A DNA stretch of 64,000 nucleotides from Branchiostoma floridae (Eukaryota > Chordata > Leptocardii > Amphioxiformes > Branchiostomatidae). Positions 37,601 through 49,200 of this stretch are shown here, one piece after another. The notes beneath the pieces are model-generated. The model was not told the origin of the DNA. It saw only the letters and a list, made by a program, of their open reading frames with translations, and ran no database searches. The position numbers and the translations under genes were made by a program. Position 1 is the stretch's first letter; every line of letters begins with the position of its first letter. Location: the NCBI RefSeq assembly GCF_000003815.2, contig NC_049980.1:19317994-19381993 (forward strand), read 5' to 3'.

Positions 37601-40600
37601 CAAAGCAAGAAGAAGAGATCCTCACCATAATCCCAATCTGAATGGCCCCTCTGTTAGCCAGGATGGCATCTTGTACTGGTAGTTCACAAATAGCCATGAG
37701 GAAGGTGCTGGGGGCAGCCACTGTAGCTATGTCAGCCTCCCCCTCTATAGCAGTCAGGATTGGGTTCACATGTAGGACAGGTCAAGGTGCAAATACAATG
37801 CACAACAATCTTACAGCTGTGTTCTCATTGCATCATGTCCCATCTATACCTATGCCTAACTACTTCACTGTTTTTCTTCTTGATATTTCACTTAGTGTCT
37901 TGCCAGTTCTTTCTCTGATCTACACTAGGAATGACAGGTGTGTTTGCACACTAGTCAATAAATATCTGTAAGTTTTTATGTATTCAATAAGGTTCAGCAC
38001 TGTTTCTGTAGCGCTCAGTTTTGCAACGTTGTAAGTTCAGTTTCATAGATGAACAGGTTCAGTGACTACTGATGTTGTCTCGCATGAGTGGTAGGAAGTG
38101 ACGGTACAGTCCGGATTACAGTAGAGACTTGGTAAAGGTCATAATAGGTGTCAGTATGATAATGATAGTATGAAAATCACAACAGTACAAAAAGGATATC
38201 TTCTCCAACCATGGTAGACTTGGTGTACAGTGCCGATAGCTCTCTGGTGAACAGGTCCCTCGGTTTGTCTCCAGCTGCTTTTAGAGCGGCTGTTTCTGTC
38301 TGTTTCACAACTCCAACCTGTCAGGAACAAACACTATCAAAAACTGTCCTATGTGATAGAAAGTTGTCCTTCCATCCTATAACTACATATGTAGGTATTT
38401 TTCAGAACTGGGACACTAAGCCCCCAAAAGCTCAGCATTCACTATCTTTCCCTTGGAAGCATAATCTTACTGTTTGACTACTTAAGACCATCCCAGTCAA
38501 CAGGTAGCCAGTTTTCAGCTATAACTTTTCTTATCATAATTTCACCATCAGGAAGCCTTACAATGCTCCATTTTTGCATCAACTTCTTTCAAACTCCCCA
38601 TTGATTGCCCAAATTCCTTGCATTGTCATCATACATTGTTTTTCTGGAAAAAAATGCTGATAAATGTCAATTCATATACACAGAGCCTTGCTTGCAGCAA
38701 ACACAATATACCTCAGAGACTACACTGGGCTGAGGTTTCTACTTTTTTTGGGCATGTCAGCTAATCAAAGAATCAGCTTTATCTGAAGAAAGAATTTGGG
38801 TCATTCCGTACTTGCTAGTTATAGGCGAAATACTCGAAAAGTAGAAACCTCAGCATGCTTTAGCAGAGTCCCACAAGGTATATTTTATAGGCTTGAGGCA
38901 AATGCTGCACATGATAAATGGCACGTAGGGCCAACAAAAACAGACTTTTACTTTCAGCAACTTGCTGATGACAGTGGTTTGGACCTGCAGCAACTATCCG
39001 CAGCGATGGATGACAAAGAGGGGTGGAGGAAACTGGTTATGTGGAGACTCCGAGCGAGCTCGCCGGAGTGAGTGAGTGTGAGTGAGATATGCAGTACATA
39101 ATCACATATAAAACTACAAACTAATGCATATGATCTCAGTTCCCCACCTTGTGTCCTTTGGCCACCAGTCTCCTAACATGTACAAACAGTCTCTGGTTGG
39201 GGAAGCTGCAGGTCATGAAGTTGTGATCAATGTAGCTCACAAAGCCCAGCTCTTTTGCAGCAACCTGGAACGACATCAGGCAAATACACTTAACATTTAT
39301 GTGCATTCCAAGTGCAGATAAATGTCACCTGGCAGAATTATATTTTAATGTGTGTACACTACATTTGAAGATAAAATAACACAAAGATATCAATGGTTAA
39401 TACCTATTGGTAATACCTAATGGTAAATACTTATTCTGCTTGTATTGTTTACTTGTGCAATGTATACGGAAAAAAATGCAATAAACAATAAAAAGAATAA
39501 GAGTTTAGGAAAGATACACCAAATGTAGAATAGAAAAATAGAGAATTGATCTCAAGCATTTTCTACCATAAGACAGTGTGGTACTCACCACGGCATCATC
39601 CCCAAACAGCCTGTACTTGTATCCACACTCCACCACTAACAGTGCATCTGGGTACTCGGACTTGATGTACACAACCTGAAACATACAACAGAAACATTTA
39701 CCTAATGTGACTGAGACATTACTCAATTCAGCTGTTGGGCAAGAACTTTTAATGCAAATCATACATTCATTACAGGGTAAAAGTTAGCAATGACTACTGA
39801 TTTGACATGACATCTCAGTATCACCTACCATGTCGATGTCCCAGTGAATCATAGCTCAATCATTTTTTAACATTTAAAGCTCTTCTGGCCCACTCAAATA
39901 AATGTTACAGAATGCCCACAGCTCAATGGTGGAAATTGCAGAAGAGTAGTTAAAATCCTGACAACCCACTGAAATGCAAATAGGATACCCACATGTCAGT
40001 GATGAGCTCTATACTAGGAGTACAATGTACCCACCTGCTGTTCCAGAGGAGTCATCTTCCTGTAGCCTGTCCCCTTCACCCACCATTTCTTCTCCTCCTC
40101 CTTTTCCTCCTTCTTGTCATCTTTCTTCTTCTCAGGAGACTTGCCCAGAGACTTTCTCAACTTTGTAATGGTAGTGGAAAGAGCCTCGTCCTTTTTGCCT
40201 TCCTTCTGGCTATCTGTTTTCTTGCCTTTCTTCCTTCCTCTCTTTGTAGGTTTCTTCTTCTTCTTTTCTTCTTCTTCTGCTTCCTCTTCTACTTGAGCTC
40301 CTTCTTCTGCCTCAGCCAGGCTTTCTTCAGCAATGTTCTCCCCCAGATCCTCCTGCATGGGCTCTTCCACCACATTTTCACCCTGTTCCATAGGTACCTC
40401 TTCTTGTTCCATACCCTGCACCTGCACCTGCACCTGTACCTGTACCTGCCCACCTCCCTCTCTCACTATCTCCATGGGTTCCACAGTTTCCCCCTCCTCT
40501 GCTCCCACAGTTCTGATGCTGGATGCTATTATCTGTCGGTGAGTGAAAATGCATTATATTTCAATGGGGGAGCACATCACCATTGTGTTGCAACAACAGG

Positions 40601-43600
40601 ATGCAAGGAAAAGAAGATTCTATGATTCTAAGAACATGGTGTTTCTTCTTCAGACAAAATTTCTCTTGCTGTTGATGAGAAAGGAAAGAAAAAGATAAAC
40701 TGTTGATCATGGCAAAACCTAGCAGTTACTACAGCGTTCAAAGCTTCAGGTAGGGATATTGAAAGGATTTGTTCCATGCTAAGGTTCTTATATAGTTATA
40801 AAGTTATATCAAGGCCATTGACTGAAAGATCAGGATACAAGTATGAATGATAGCACATGTATAATTAGAAATAAGAACATCAGGAATGAAATACCTTAAA
40901 TCTTAAAATGTTTGCAGTAGTTTCATTCTCATGTTTTTCATGAGAACCTCTTGCCACAAACTTTGCACAACAGAACTATTTCAACCAGAAACTTCAAATA
41001 CTACAAAAACATCTCTTCCTCTTTTACTGTAAGATGAAACCATTACTATATAATATCTAGGAATACCTGGGACAAGTCGCCCTCCTCCCCTACAGCCTGT
41101 GCCTCCTGGATTTTCTCTCCGGTGGCCTCCTCTGTTGCCTCTGGTTCAGCCTCAGAGTTGTGGATAGGTTGGAACCCCCCATCATTACATGGTTCAGCCT
41201 TCTTTTCCTCCTGGTCAGGTATGGGCTCCAGACCTCCAGTCTTCTCCACCTGCTTTCAACACACAGTTTCCAATATCTTTTTTATTTTAAATGCCCCAAA
41301 CTAATGTTTCATTTTCAAATATGAGCTCCACTCATTCAGTGACTCTGACTCACTCTTGTTTTAATGTCCAGTTTCCTCCAATTTGGGAAAGTTAGACCTC
41401 CAGCTGTCCAGCAGATTCACATGCACATATTTCAGGGGTGCCTAAGCATTTGCACGAACCCTATGAAATTCGTACAAATATTATGTGATACACACGAATC
41501 ACTAAGCGAAAACGCATGAATATTATGAAAATCGCACGAATCACTATGCGAAAACGCACAAATATTATGAAAATCGCACGAATCACTATGCGATTATGAG
41601 ATTTGCACGTACCTTATTCAAATCGGCGGCCGGGGAGAACGGGCATGATTTTGAGCGTTTCTATCCGTGATATTTATATTTCAAGGCATGGAATTGACAT
41701 ATACCACCACGAAGACGTATTTGATCGCCTGTGAGCTACTCTTTTCCTTTATTTTGGCGTGTTATATCATATTTTTCCGTCGCCAAAGATTGAAGCCGCC
41801 ATTTTGAAAATCCCACTCAGTCTGTCACGTGACACCGGCAGTGGTTGCGCAATTTTGTATAAGGTTCGTGCAAATCTCATAAGGTTCGTGTGTATCACAT
41901 AATATTCGTGCGAATTTCATAGGGTTCGTACAAATGCTTAGGCACCCCTGCATTTAGACTTATCACAATGTGTATGTATGTATGTATGGTATGTATGTAT
42001 GCCAGTCACACAGTTGCTAATGTTACCTTTGTTTCCACGGCAGCCACCTGCTCTGAAGATGGTACCTCATCAGTGGCACCACTCTGGCCTGTTGTCTCTG
42101 TGACTTGCACTTCCCCATTCTTTTCCTCTGTCTTTGCTGGCTCTTGCTTTACCTCAGGTACATCAACATCTTTGGCCCCAAGCAGAAACTGGTTCAACTT
42201 GCTCTTGGTAGAAGCACACAGCTCAACTGGTGGTTTTGGAGCTGAAAAGAAAACAGTAGATATGTAATGATCAAAACTGCCCAGACCAAGAAAATCTGGT
42301 TTATGACTTTACCTGGATTTATAGTGAGCAAACATTTTCTTCTTTCTTGTGTACCCTGTATATTTTCTGTTGTTTATTTGCATAGTTGTACAAACTTACG
42401 TTTGGGTGGTTCCTTAGGTTTTTCCTCTACAGGTTTGGACGCTGCAGCTGCCGGAGACGTGTCAAAGCGGACACGTTTAGGCAGGGGCGAGGCCCTCGTA
42501 CCAGGCGAACCCTGCCCCGGCCTCTTTCTTTCAAATAGAGACGAAACCTGTTGGAAAATTAAAAAAGATATGATTTTCATGTATAAGGTATAGGCTGCCA
42601 ACAGTACACGCATCATCGGGCATGTTTCCCTACCAATATTTGATTGTCAGTTTCAGTATTGAAACAATGGGGTTGAAAATAAAAGTGACTTGTCTATATT
42701 ATACACAAAATGTGCCATTTCTTTTTTCAATCTACAGTGATTTTAGCTTGTTGTTTTTTAAGTTTATAACTATAAGTGACATACAGACATGTACTCACTA
42801 ATCTTCTTGGCATCTTATTCTGATCATACCATAACAGATAGATACAAATTCATTTTACTGTCTAAGTTTAAATGTTAAAATTTTTTAACACTAATACACT
42901 AATAATTAATTTGCATAACAAATGCATGCAAATTATTATATTACATTATAATGACTTCATTAAAAATACACATGATATTGCCTTAATAAACTCAAGGCGA
43001 AAGGCTGACTCAATTATAAATATTAAATGACATCCGTGTGCGTTTCCCAGAAAAACTTTTAAACCACACGGAATCAAACAAAGCAGCTGTAAAATGAGCA
43101 AAAAGGGATAGTACTAATGTCATAGAATGCCAGAGTCAGATTCCAAGAACTCAAACATAAAGGTGTGATCAAACAAAAATGAAGAATCTATTGTTCGTAT
43201 TCCATACTCTGTGAGTCTATTCATTTGTCTAGTCTTTCGTAATAAAGCAACTTTTTTCTTTGCCTTTAACTTTTTTCCTTTTTTTATTTGTACACTGACA
43301 TCAGTTGGGTTGGGGTTTTGTGCGCGTTAAAATTTGCGCGTTAAAATTTTCGCGTTAAAAACCTGCGCGTTAAAATATGCAAATTAGCTGATTCCCTGGG
43401 GATTTGAAAATTTTTTTGCAGTTTTAAACTTAAAAGCTTGAAGAAGATAACACAAGATGAAATTAAGTATCATATTGTTGCATTCTAGAGTACAAATATC
43501 CCTTTCCAGGAGTTTTAAAGTGATTTTTAAACATTAAGTTTTAACGCGCAACAAAGGTTGATATTTGCATGTGAAACGATCTGCTTGAGAAAAGATGAAA

Positions 43601-45404
43601 TGAACCTTGTAGAATGGAAAAAAAGCCCCAAGCAGTTATATATTATGATATAAAGCCTCACACTAGTAATTTTTCCATGTATTTGTGTCTAATTCAAGTG
43701 ATTTTGAAATCTTTTGGATATGCAAATTAGCCTATTCCCAAGGGACCTGCAACAATTAGGTGCTTTTCAAACCAAAAATTCAGGTAACAGGATGAAAAAT
43801 GTGACCCCATTATATGATTTTACATCTAAGAATTTCTCAATGCACAACTTAGATTTTTAACGCGCAGAAAACCCGTTCCCCATCAGTTGGGGGTTTATCA
43901 GATGTCATCCGTGTAAACGATGGATACAACATGGCCTATATAAAATAATAATATCTCAAGTTGCACACAAACCAATTACCTTACTAGTAAAGAGTTATAT
44001 CAAATCTAAAGTGATATCAATATTTGTCACTGTCACAGAGACGTCAAAGCTCTCAAATACAAGTAGACAATGTTCACTGAGAGTTAAAAAGAACCATAAA
44101 TCTTTATGATTTTGACTCAATTTGAGAGTTATTGCGCATTTCCATATTCTACTTCCTTGAAATTAGATGCACTTGATAATCAATGGGTAAGTTTTTCATG
44201 TTATTATATTATCAAGTTTCCATGGTCTGTAATCAAATTTATGGATAATTGTCATTGGAGTTTGAGCACCATGCAGTTGATATTGGAACTGCAGAACAAG
44301 CATGTTGCTGAAATACAACTTTTCAGTGTACTTGAGATATAAAACACAAGGAACTTGCATGAACTTCTGCTAAATATTACTGACATGTGTTGAGAATAAT
44401 TGTACCCTGAAAATAACTGAGCATGTAGAAAACAAAATAAAAATTCATTACAATGTACATCATCAACAATCTATATAGTTTTAACAGCAGTCCTTTTTTA
44501 TTGTTTTGTGGATGGGAGGATAGGAGAAACTGGTGGTCAAAAACTTACAAATAGATGTACTTGTACACTTCCATTCCAGTAACACTGCAATTATTATCCC
44601 AAGTGGCACATAACAGAAGTCTTCAAATACATATTTGAAAACTTTCATCGCATAATGATAATGGTTATCAAACTTAAAATGCAGATTTAAATTTTAACAC
44701 CATAACATAGTCACAGTTAGTTATATAAATCATTGTTCACCTGTAATCTCACATATACTCGTCTCATTAAATCAGCTATTCATACACCATACACAGCGAG
44801 TAGACGTCTTGAATATTTTATGACATACAGAGCTTTACAAACTTATGAAGAGTAGAGTTTTGTAGTGTTAACATACGTAACATCAAGTAATTATGCATGG
44901 GCCTTAATTTTAAGGCCATAGTTCTTGTGAAGTGCAATGATTTGCAGATACACACACCAAGAAGTTATTAACTTAAAATATCTATCATGCAACACTATTC
45001 AGAGAGGTTTCAAGAATCAACTCTTATCTAAATGCAAATCTTTTCCTGATTTCCTGGTCATTCATTGTGCAGGTGAAGTGGTTGCACGCCCATCTCCTAG
45101 CGGTTCACATAATAACTGCACGCCACGCCACTCGCCAAATTTTCGCACTTCCTGCCTAGTTGCAGCCACACAAACATGGTAGATACCGAGTGGAACGTGT
45201 AGAGGATAAAAATTTGTAATATTTGAGGACAAAACTCACTGGTTTATCCGGCACGGGCGTTTTCTTGGAGCTAGCGTCGGTTCCAGAAGCGCCCTCTGCC
45301 GACTTACTGTTGCGCGAGACAAAGAACTTGCTGATGACGGGCTGCTTCTTCTCTGGACTCTTGGCCGGGTAGGTCTTCAGGCGTGGAAAGACTGGTTTAG
45401 GCAT
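27766..45404 (-). CDS. MSH3: DNA mismatch repair protein MSH3 (MutS homologue), complete
   Basis: With MSH2 forms MutS-beta, which recognises insertion/deletion loops (known). Exons, in order: 45404-45240, 42547-42400, 42241-42027, 41249-41067, 40532-40035, 39675-39589, 39264-39148, 38317-38200, 37771-37626, 37145-36979, 36648-36307, 36080-35996, 35657-35548, 35269-35137, 34948-34761, 33976-33808, 33312-33248, 33015-32899, 32391-32284, 31918-31804, 31114-30957, 30588-30402, 30092-29975, 29625-29403, 28690-27766. Total 4887 nt, 1628 residues (human about 1137). PIP box QPVISKFF at 21-28; mismatch-binding domain from about 404 ([15 protein letters not shown]); Walker A GPNMGGKS at about 1103; Walker [15 protein letters not shown] at about 1180. 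MSH3 rather than MSH6 by the [10 protein letters not shown] and [12 protein letters not shown] matches. The frame extends upstream of 45404 but without an ATG. The excess length lies in an acidic/Lys-rich N-terminus, a Lys-rich insertion and a C-terminal tail. Confidence 0.95.
28190..28390 (-). repeat. 18-bp coding minisatellite in MSH3
   Basis: About eleven tandem copies of an 18-bp unit. The copies from about 28195 to 28320 are nearly identical; those toward 28390 are more diverged. Long open frames on the opposite strand here are by-products of the repeat. Confidence 0.9.
29398..29403 (-). other. MSH3: GC-AG intron donor in MSH3 intron 24
   Basis: Exon 24 ends ...GAGAGGAG and the intron begins GCAAGT. 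This is the full consensus for the rare GC-AG class. Only this junction joins exon 25 in frame (AGG AG plus G TCT); splicing at the nearby GTTTAC would put a TGA at once. Confidence 0.8.
33385..33592 (+). mobile_element. Retroelement 3' end with AAAC tail in MSH3 intron 16
   Basis: A block ending in AATAAACAAACAAACAAACAAA. A short tandem AAAC tail after an AATAAA-like string is typical of non-LTR elements and their SINEs. Left boundary uncertain. Confidence 0.45.
37772..38199 (-). other. MSH3: AT-AC U12-type intron of MSH3 (intron 8)
   Basis: The donor is ATATCCTTT at 38199-38191, the exact U12 5' consensus. The acceptor is CCTAC ending at 37772. A branch-like string ACCTTGAC has its adenine at 37782, ten bases from the intron end. 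Splicing joins GGA GAA G to AT GTG AAC CCA, giving GEDVNP, the residues found at this point in human MSH3. No GT-AG alternative gives this. Confidence 0.9.
38729..38854. repeat. 18-bp perfect inverted repeat
   Basis: Arms GCTGAGGTTTCTACTTTT at 38729-38746 and its reverse complement at 38837-38854, in MSH3 intron 7. It abuts the retrotransposon fragment that follows and may be a small foldback element. Confidence 0.7.
38857..39080 (+). mobile_element. Fossil C-terminus of a non-LTR retrotransposon ORF2
   Basis: The plus-strand frame reads through [20 protein letters not shown] and RASSPE to a stop at 39071. The DTGL...LxxAMxDRxxW pattern, ending in RASS, is typical of the extreme C-terminus of CR1/jockey-like reverse-transcriptase proteins. 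GTGAGTGAG repeats follow the stop. It lies antisense to MSH3 in intron 7 and is a truncated remnant. Confidence 0.6.
40410..40450 (-). repeat. Hexanucleotide repeat coding (Val-Gln)n in MSH3
   Basis: CAGGTG/CAGGTA units in exon 5 encode five consecutive Val-Gln pairs in the disordered N-terminal region. The acidic and Lys-rich runs that follow (EEEE, KKKKK) make this exon mostly unstructured. Confidence 0.85.
41433..41950. mobile_element. 518-bp foldback element with CAGGGGTG ends, MSH3 intron 3
   Basis: The left end (CAGGGGTGCCTAAGCATTTG...) and the right end in reverse match for at least 65 bp with few changes. Subterminal CGCACGAATCACTATGCG-like units are repeated inside the left arm. CAGGGGTG ends suggest hAT affinity, but no clean 8-bp duplication is visible. 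No coding frame. Confidence 0.75.
43310..43880. mobile_element. 571-bp element with GCGCGTTAAAA repeats and an 11-bp flanking duplication, MSH3 intron 1
   Basis: CATCAGTTGGG flanks the element at 43299-43309 and 43881-43891. The left end carries four GCGCGTTAAAA units; the right end carries the complement, TTAACGCGC. The termini match imperfectly as inverted repeats (GTTTTGTGCGCGTTAAAA against GTTTTCTGCGCGTTAAAA). No coding frame; superfamily not assigned. Confidence 0.7.
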
Positions 45405-46202
45405 GTCGGATTGGTGTCTAAGAATGGTCTTATGGTTCTGTATGATCACAGGCTTACGAATTATAAGCAAAATTCGATGAAAAAGCCAGTTCGCAGAAAA
45501 ATCGGTAGGCGTCGGCCATGTAACGCTGAAAGGAATTGTGGGAAATCATGAGTTTAACCTCTAACCTCATATTACTTAGACTAGTCCAAATCTTTGGGGT
45601 TAGTAATATTTACTTCACATTATTTCACCTTCATAACAAAAAAAATTCCCACGAGTAATTATAAATTTAAAATCATCTACATCTGCCAATATTCTACTAC
45701 CTTTAAATGATTTTGAAAGTTTTAAAAAGGTATTTTGATTCGATAGGACTACCTGTCTGGCTAGATGGACTGTTCCGGAAAAACAAAGGGACTCTGACAA
45801 GCAAAGGGAGGAGTTCATCATCATCGAAAGACATAACGTTAATTTTGGGTCAGAGGTAAGGGGTTTTCTTTCCAAGCCATATTTTTATAACACCAAATGT
45901 TTGAAAGTTCAGACCAAATGTTGTTCAAGATATTTACTCAAATCCGCGCCTTGAATCGAATGGAAACAAACGTCTGTTGCATTTCCTTGGAAGAAATGTT
46001 GATGAAGTAAACACCTGATGATGAGTCATAATGTAACGTTAAATATATCCCACCTTTAATCCAGACTTGTAGATGATCGGATTATTGTATATCGATATCT
46101 GTAGGCTAAAATAACCATACAATATCTGATAACCACACTGTCTTATTTTCAGCTTCAAGTTGATTAAATTATTCGGGATCAAGTTTCAATTCAAGGTGGA
46201 CC
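45405..46202. promoter_or_regulatory. Probable bidirectional promoter region between MSH3 and SERINC
   Basis: The two start codons face away from each other, 798 bp apart, with no gene between. Both genes should therefore have their transcription starts here. No TATA box is placed with confidence. Confidence 0.5.
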
Positions 46203-49200
46203 ATGGGAGCCATACTGAGTGCTGGGTGCTGTGCAGCTCAGGTAGAGCCTGTAACTGTTGCTATTGTATTATTTATAAAGTCCTGCATAATGGATTTTTT
46301 AATATGCTTAAACCAATAGTTTGGTCAAATCTGTCCTTTATTCACTCACGTCAAACCAATATTTAAAGGTTAATTATATCAATGTCCTTGGTCAAACTTA
46401 GCAGTTGACTTGACGGGATTGGTCCTAATTCTGACATAGCCCTATTCCCGTCAAAGTTCGGAAAAGAAATGTTCTGGCATTGCGTGCCCATAAATCATAA
46501 GAACCAACAGCAATGGACTACCGATTGGCATCGTAAAGACAGCAGGATCACCCTATATATATGAGCTTACAGTCTCCAACAACTGACAACTGAAAAATTG
46601 GTTTGAATTTCACACATTTTAAGCGTTGACAAGAGAATTGCCTTAGAACATGGCCTTCGACTCAGATGGAATACTAGTACTTAGTGTAGTATATGGGCTA
46701 TTCCAGCAGGATGACACATTGACACCACATATACATATGTACAAGACCTACCTTAGCTACCTACCTACAATGTAATCCTCTTCGCTCCCTTTGGTGGAGC
46801 ATAAGGCACTGACAAACTTCCTCCAGTCCTTCCTATCTTGGGCCATCCATCTAACTTTATGGCCATATACAAGAAATGCTTATCAAGTTCATGAAAACCT
46901 TATAACATCTGTGTTTTGTGTGTGTCTATTATTCTTGGATAATCCACGCTAAAAGAACAGTGTTACAGTGTCTCCACGTTCCACCAAATAAACACATCAT
47001 ATACATGTATAAAGGGGTGACATCAGTCAAACTTATTGCATTTTCAATGATCACATTGCATGCTGGGACACACCTTCCATGTATTAACCTGTACCGTCTG
47101 GCTCACAGCTGGCGTGCTGTTTCGGGTCAGCAGCTTGTTCGCTGTGCTGTGCCTGCTGTCCCACCGTTCGCTCCTCCACCACCACCCGGATCATGTACAC
47201 CTTCTTCCTGATCCTGGGTACAGCCATCTCCTGTGTCATGTTATCTAAAGCAGTGGAGGACAGCATCCAGCAATCAGTAAGCACAAAATAGTGTCATTTC
47301 TTTCAAGGGGATTTACTAGTAATTTTACTGGAGGGGGAAAGGCAAATACAATGTATATCTCTTAACCACAGATGATCTTGCTCACAGCTAAATCCTATAA
47401 CCATGGTCTGAAGAAGGTTGGGAAGCTACATCTACATGTATGTGCTACTGGGGGTTTTCTGGAAAATTTTAAAACACTTTGTGTCTCATACATTAGTAAT
47501 TGTTTAAAACTTTAATGATGTCGAAGTTAGGGCAAGTAGATTAAAAGCAGTTTTACTCATGCATCAAACTGGGTGTTTCAACTATAGGTTTGCAATCAGC
47601 TGCAATTAAGCAGTGCTTGGCTAAAAAGAGAAAAACACAGTGCATTCAAAGAATTTTTCTAGGGCTTCAGGTAGGAATGACAATAAATTTGAATAAATTG
47701 CTTACAGGTCAACAAAATATTGAGCAAAAGATGTCAGTTGGTTTGTATATGAATGCACCATGTTATTGCATGACCTTTTATAATGTACTATTGTGACATT
47801 TTCATCAATGTCCATGTTTTTGCTCATGTGACTCTAGATCCCAGGGTTTAGCGAGGTTTGTGACTTCCTGAACCTGGGCACCAACTGTAACATCAGCCAG
47901 GTGATTGGTTTCCTGGCAGTGTACCGGGTCTGCTTCTCCATGGCTGTGTTCTTCTTCCTCCTCATGATCCTCATGATCAATGTCAAGACTAGTCAGGACT
48001 GTCGTGCAGGCATACACAATGGGTAAGTCTTCTTTCAGTTTCAGTGCCATGCATAGTCCAGTGGTGGGTGACCCTCCCTCTGGACCTACATGTAGGTCAT
48101 GAGTTCAAATCCCGGCTGTTGTTGTTCAATCCAATTGCATGCTACTGGAAAGGGTTGCAGTCCCTCGGTCCCAGCCCTCCCGCGGGTCGGATCACCCTTC
48201 GGCCGTCTGGCGATCCTTCCCGCAGTCGGGCTGATACCTCGGGTGATACGAAATACACCATGTTGTATTTTATATTTATTTACAGTACAATAATAGTGAA
48301 GGATAGCTGTTAAGACTTGTAACATTATAGAATTATATTCTTGTCAATGTGTCACCAGGTTTTGGTTCTTCAAGCTGTTGATCATTGTTGGCATCTGTGT
48401 GGGAGCCTTCTACATCCCTAATGTGGAGATCTTCCAACAAGGTGTCTACAGACATTCTTACTTTACTTCATTGCATGTTCTCAAACAACACAAGATGCAT
48501 GTGCTTGATCAATAATGCTCCAAAGTCTTACAAATCACCACAAACTAACTATACCCTTCATTGCAGTGAAGTTATATTAAGTTTATGGTTGTTAAATGTT
48601 GTTTAAATGTTGCATTTGTTGAATTATGAGTACACTAGTCAATAAGAGGCAGATAATCAACAGAAATATTACAGATTTTTTATTGTTGTTGAAATGTAAT
48701 ATATTTTTGCAAGAGCAGATTCAAGTATGATCAGCCTATGCAGAATATAGCTCTTTATCACATTTTAAGGTAATTTGGACCTTTTACTTATCACTACAAT
48801 GTTGTCCTGTTGTATTTCCACAGTGTGGATGTACATCGGGATGGTTGGAGCCTTCCTGTTCATCCTGATCCAGCTCATCCTGCTGGTGGACTTTGCTCAT
48901 TCCTGGAACTCCAACTGGTGAGCACCTTCAGTATTTTACATTGAGCGTTTGTCTCATTGATCTTCCACAATAAACCATATAATGTCTGTAGAATAGTATT
49001 TTGTGTACTGTATTTGGTATAAACCCCTTTTAACATAACTAAAAACTTGTGGCTCACTTTGCATTGCAAGGTGTGTTTTTTTTTTTTATCATGTTGGTAG
49101 GACAAAAAAGAATACAACCCGGTGTATTCCACACCATTCTTGGTCCTGGCTACTGTGTGAAAACCCAGTTTGAACTGACCTTTATTTGCTGTATTTCTCC

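Noticed and set aside
39993-40625. A 210-residue plus-strand frame rich in Leu/Phe/Ser
   Set aside because: Antisense image of the Lys/Glu-rich MSH3 exon 5.
45405-45470. Upstream extension of the MSH3 N-terminus
   Set aside because: The frame is open but has no ATG; the first ATG is at 45404 and lies 20 codons before the PIP box.
48100-48120. tRNA B box as evidence of a functional tRNA gene
   Set aside because: The arms do not pair into a cloverleaf and the body is long and GC-rich, so I call it a SINE.
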